DNA of 24,400 nucleotides from CAZKVJ01 sp964556225 (GTDB lineage: Bacteria > Actinomycetota > Acidimicrobiia > Acidimicrobiales > Ilumatobacteraceae). The DNA lies in the NCBI GenBank assembly GCA_964556225.1, contig CAZKVJ010000031.1, positions 1 through 24,400 of the forward strand, in the 5' to 3' direction. The notes below the pieces were generated by a model. That model made no database searches and was not told the origin of the DNA. It saw nothing but the letters and a program-made list of their open reading frames with translations. A program made the translations under genes and the position numbers. This document shows, in pieces, positions 22,674-24,400 of this stretch (position 1 is its first letter; each line of letters begins with the position of its first letter).

Positions 22674-24318
22674 GGCAGGCGGCGGGGTCGGGGATCAGGT
22701 TGAGCGTGACCCCGCCCGCCCAGAAGCTCGGCACGTCCATGCTCATCGGACCCTCCAGCGTGGTGGTGCCCTCGTCCATCTTGACCGTGGGCCGCTCGCT
22801 GTCCGCCCCCTGCACGGTGTAGCCGCCCGACCACCGGATGCTGCCACGTCCGACATCCCCGGATCCCGCGTAGCTGCCGCCGTCCGCGCTCGCCGGTGTG
22901 AAGGTGAGGCTGCCCGGCAGCTGGCCACCGACGGTCACGGTGAACGGCTTGTCGAGCGCACACACCACACCCGTGAAGACGAGAAGTCCGCTGTCGGGGG
23001 ACTCGATCCGGTATGACGGTCGGACCTCGACCGTCAGCTCGCCGCTACCGATGCCTCGCCGAGACCTGGTGGTCACCGTGATGGTGCCGCGGTCGCCTTG
23101 CTGGTCACCGGACACGTAGTTGAGCGTGCCGGGCGTGGAGTCGAGGGTCGTCGTGGCCAGCTCACCCTTGCCGCCGAGTGATGCCGCAGCGCGCTGGTCG
23201 AGCGCCGTTCCCTCGAGCTCGTGGGTGGCGCTGACCTGCACCTGCACCTCGACGGCCGGACCCACGCTCGTTGGCCCCGACACGTCGACCGTCACGCAGC
23301 CGCCGCCGGTGACGAACGCTCGACGGGCTTCCACGGCACCGCGTGTGAACTCGCGGGTGCGGCGCACGGCGTCCGTCATCATGTCCAGGTCGGCCTGGCC
23401 GCCGGTCGCTTGCTGCGACGACCGGACCACTTGCGCCTCCTTCACGCTCGGTGCACCGCCGCCGCCGACGTCTTGCACGTAGCCGCTCGACATCTCGATG
23501 AACACCTTCGTGCCGTCGGCGTCGGTGCGGTTGGCCTGGATGTCCTCATCGACGTCGACGTTGGCCAGCTCACCGTCGTCACCGAAGGTCAAGGTCGCCG
23601 TGCCGGAGAAGCTGACCCGGCCTTGCCGAACGCTGGCACCACTCACCCGCGCCTCCACCGTGCCCTCGAAGTGCATCTCGATGACCCCGTCCTCGCCGGG
23701 ACAAGGGGGCCCGGTCACCTTCCCCTTCACGGTGACGCTCCCGCTGGCACCCGCGCTGGTGGTGGCCTCGACCGTCATGTCGATGCTGACGGTGCGCGAC
23801 CCGCTGGCATCGGTGCCGGTCGCGATGCCGCCGTCGAGACGGCCTGTTGCGCTGCCACCGTTGAGGTTGCTGCTGCTGCGCGCCTGGACGGCGGTGCCGC
23901 CGGCCACGTCACCGATGGCGACGGTGGCGTACCCGAGCCCCGCCAACGAACCTCCTGCGCCGGCCGCCGGTGCTGCCGGGAGCGACCGGAACGCCGCTGG
24001 GACCACGACCACCCCGCCGTCGGCCGACTCGTCGCTGCCGCTCACGGGGGCGGCCTGCGCCACGAGGTCATCGACGGTGGCAGCGATCAGCTCGGACATC
24101 TCGGCGTCCATGGGCTGGCCGCCGACGGTGAACGGCGACGTGGTGTCGTCACCCAACGCCGCTGGCGGCTCCAGCCGGTCCAGCAGACCGGCGACGTCAC
24201 CGGATCCGCCGTCCTCCACGGCCGCCGTGTCGCCCGCGCCCGGTTCGCCACCGCCGCCGCACCCGCTGACCACCAGCGTGCAGGCGGCCGCAGCGACCAG
24301 GACGGTACGGGGCGTCAT
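22669..24318 (-). CDS. Large secreted lipoprotein of unknown function
   Basis: 549 residues from ATG 24318. M-T-P-R-T-V-L-V-A-A-A-A-C-T-L-V-V-S-G-C is a short lipoprotein signal with the lipobox V-S-G-C (Cys20), so it should be attached to the outer face of the cell membrane. The mature N-terminus is a Gly/Ala/Asp-rich linker. The remainder is rich in Thr, Ser, Val and Gly with alternating strand patterns, suggesting stacked beta domains. Two cysteine-containing parts (P-P-C-P-G-E-D-G and G-G-G-C-V-T-V) occur in the middle, and the C-terminal part (Y-A-G-S-G-D-V-G-R-G-S-I-R-W-S-G-G-Y) looks like a small beta sandwich. No catalytic motif is visible. I do not recognise the family. An upstream start would add 15 residues and break the signal peptide. 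Confidence 0.75.
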   Translation of the reverse strand: MTPRTVLVAAAACTLVVSGCGGGGEPGAGDTAAVEDGGSGDVAGLLDRLEPPAALGDDTTSPFTVGGQPMDAEMSELIAATVDDLVAQAAPVSGSDESADGGVVVVPAAFRSLPAAPAAGAGGSLAGLGYATVAIGDVAGGTAVQARSSSNLNGGSATGRLDGGIATGTDASGSRTVSIDMTVEATTSAGASGSVTVKGKVTGPPCPGEDGVIEMHFEGTVEARVSGASVRQGRVSFSGTATLTFGDDGELANVDVDEDIQANRTDADGTKVFIEMSSGYVQDVGGGGAPSVKEAQVVRSSQQATGGQADLDMMTDAVRRTREFTRGAVEARRAFVTGGGCVTVDVSGPTSVGPAVEVQVQVSATHELEGTALDQRAAASLGGKGELATTTLDSTPGTLNYVSGDQQGDRGTITVTTRSRRGIGSGELTVEVRPSYRIESPDSGLLVFTGVVCALDKPFTVTVGGQLPGSLTFTPASADGGSYAGSGDVGRGSIRWSGGYTVQGADSERPTVKMDEGTTTLEGPMSMDVPSFWAGGVTLNLIPDPAACP

Positions 24319-24387
24319 GCGCACATCGTGCCGCATCCGATGGACCGCCAAGGACCACCCCACCCTCCCGTTCTGGTCCCAGGAAGT

Positions 24388-24400
24388 AGCGCTGAGCGCT
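24388..24400. promoter_or_regulatory. Palindrome at the window edge
   Basis: AGCGCTGAGCGCT is palindromic except at its central base. It contains GCTGAGCG (24391-24398), one half-site of the TetR-type dyad found at 5295 and 7073; the other half would lie beyond the window. It is about 70 bp upstream of the lipoprotein start. Confidence 0.25.

Overview
The window is very GC-rich and densely packed. Both strands are used and no gene-free stretch exceeds 300 bases; the largest gap is 185 bases, at 14857-15041. The gene content points to a soil, marine or wastewater actinobacterium, possibly of the Acidimicrobiia or Mycobacteriales type: several P450s, a Baeyer-Villiger type flavoenzyme, SDRs, acyl-CoA enzymes, TetR, HxlR and LuxR regulators, and B12-dependent acyl-CoA mutase parts. 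The assignment is inferred from style and content only. I see no rRNA, tRNA, CRISPR array, insertion sequence or phage gene.

Layout. 1-1619 (+): 3' end of a 2-oxoacid dehydrogenase E1 beta gene, then a cyclase-family metal hydrolase. 1627-5247 (-): an oxidative block of SDR, P450 and Baeyer-Villiger type monooxygenase, the last with its own promoter. 5359-8195: a DapB-like dehydrogenase (+), a TetR regulator (-) and a broken second P450 (+). 8214-12721 (-): a DUF427-TesB fusion thioesterase, a membrane-anchored SRPBCC protein and a molybdopterin oxidoreductase. 12834-13331 (+): an HxlR regulator, divergent from the oxidoreductase. 13328-14856 (-): an acyl-CoA dehydrogenase and a 60-residue orphan LuxR-type HTH. 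15042-18439 (+): an overlapping operon of crotonase, internally deleted acyl-CoA mutase large subunit, and a B12-binding/SDR fusion. 18572-21943 (-): alpha/beta hydrolase, DUF2817 M14-like protein and a PLP-dependent lyase/decarboxylase. 22075-22641 (+): DinB-like protein. 22669-24318 (-): a large lipoprotein of unknown function.

How it may work together (inference). The left half looks like oxidation of a cyclic or terpenoid/steroid-like compound: P450 hydroxylation, SDR oxidation to a ketone, Baeyer-Villiger oxygen insertion, then hydrolysis. The middle and right add acyl-CoA steps: thioesterase, acyl-CoA dehydrogenase, crotonase and a cobalamin-dependent carbon-skeleton rearrangement whose B12 subunit is joined to an SDR.

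The most interesting signals are regulatory and architectural. (1) An 18-bp dyad, GCTGnGCGnnCGCnCAGC, occurs twice at equivalent distances (about 67 bp) upstream of the SDR and of the broken P450, bracketing the TetR gene. (2) Two identical 15-bp dyads, GTTnCATnATGnAAC, lie 33 bp apart between the HxlR and molybdopterin genes. (3) A B12-binding domain is fused to a complete SDR. (4) Two genes (P450 and mutase) each lost an internal coding block with a frame change, and an orphan HTH may be a third remnant. (5) A 16-bp perfect inverted repeat covers the stop codon of the alpha/beta hydrolase.
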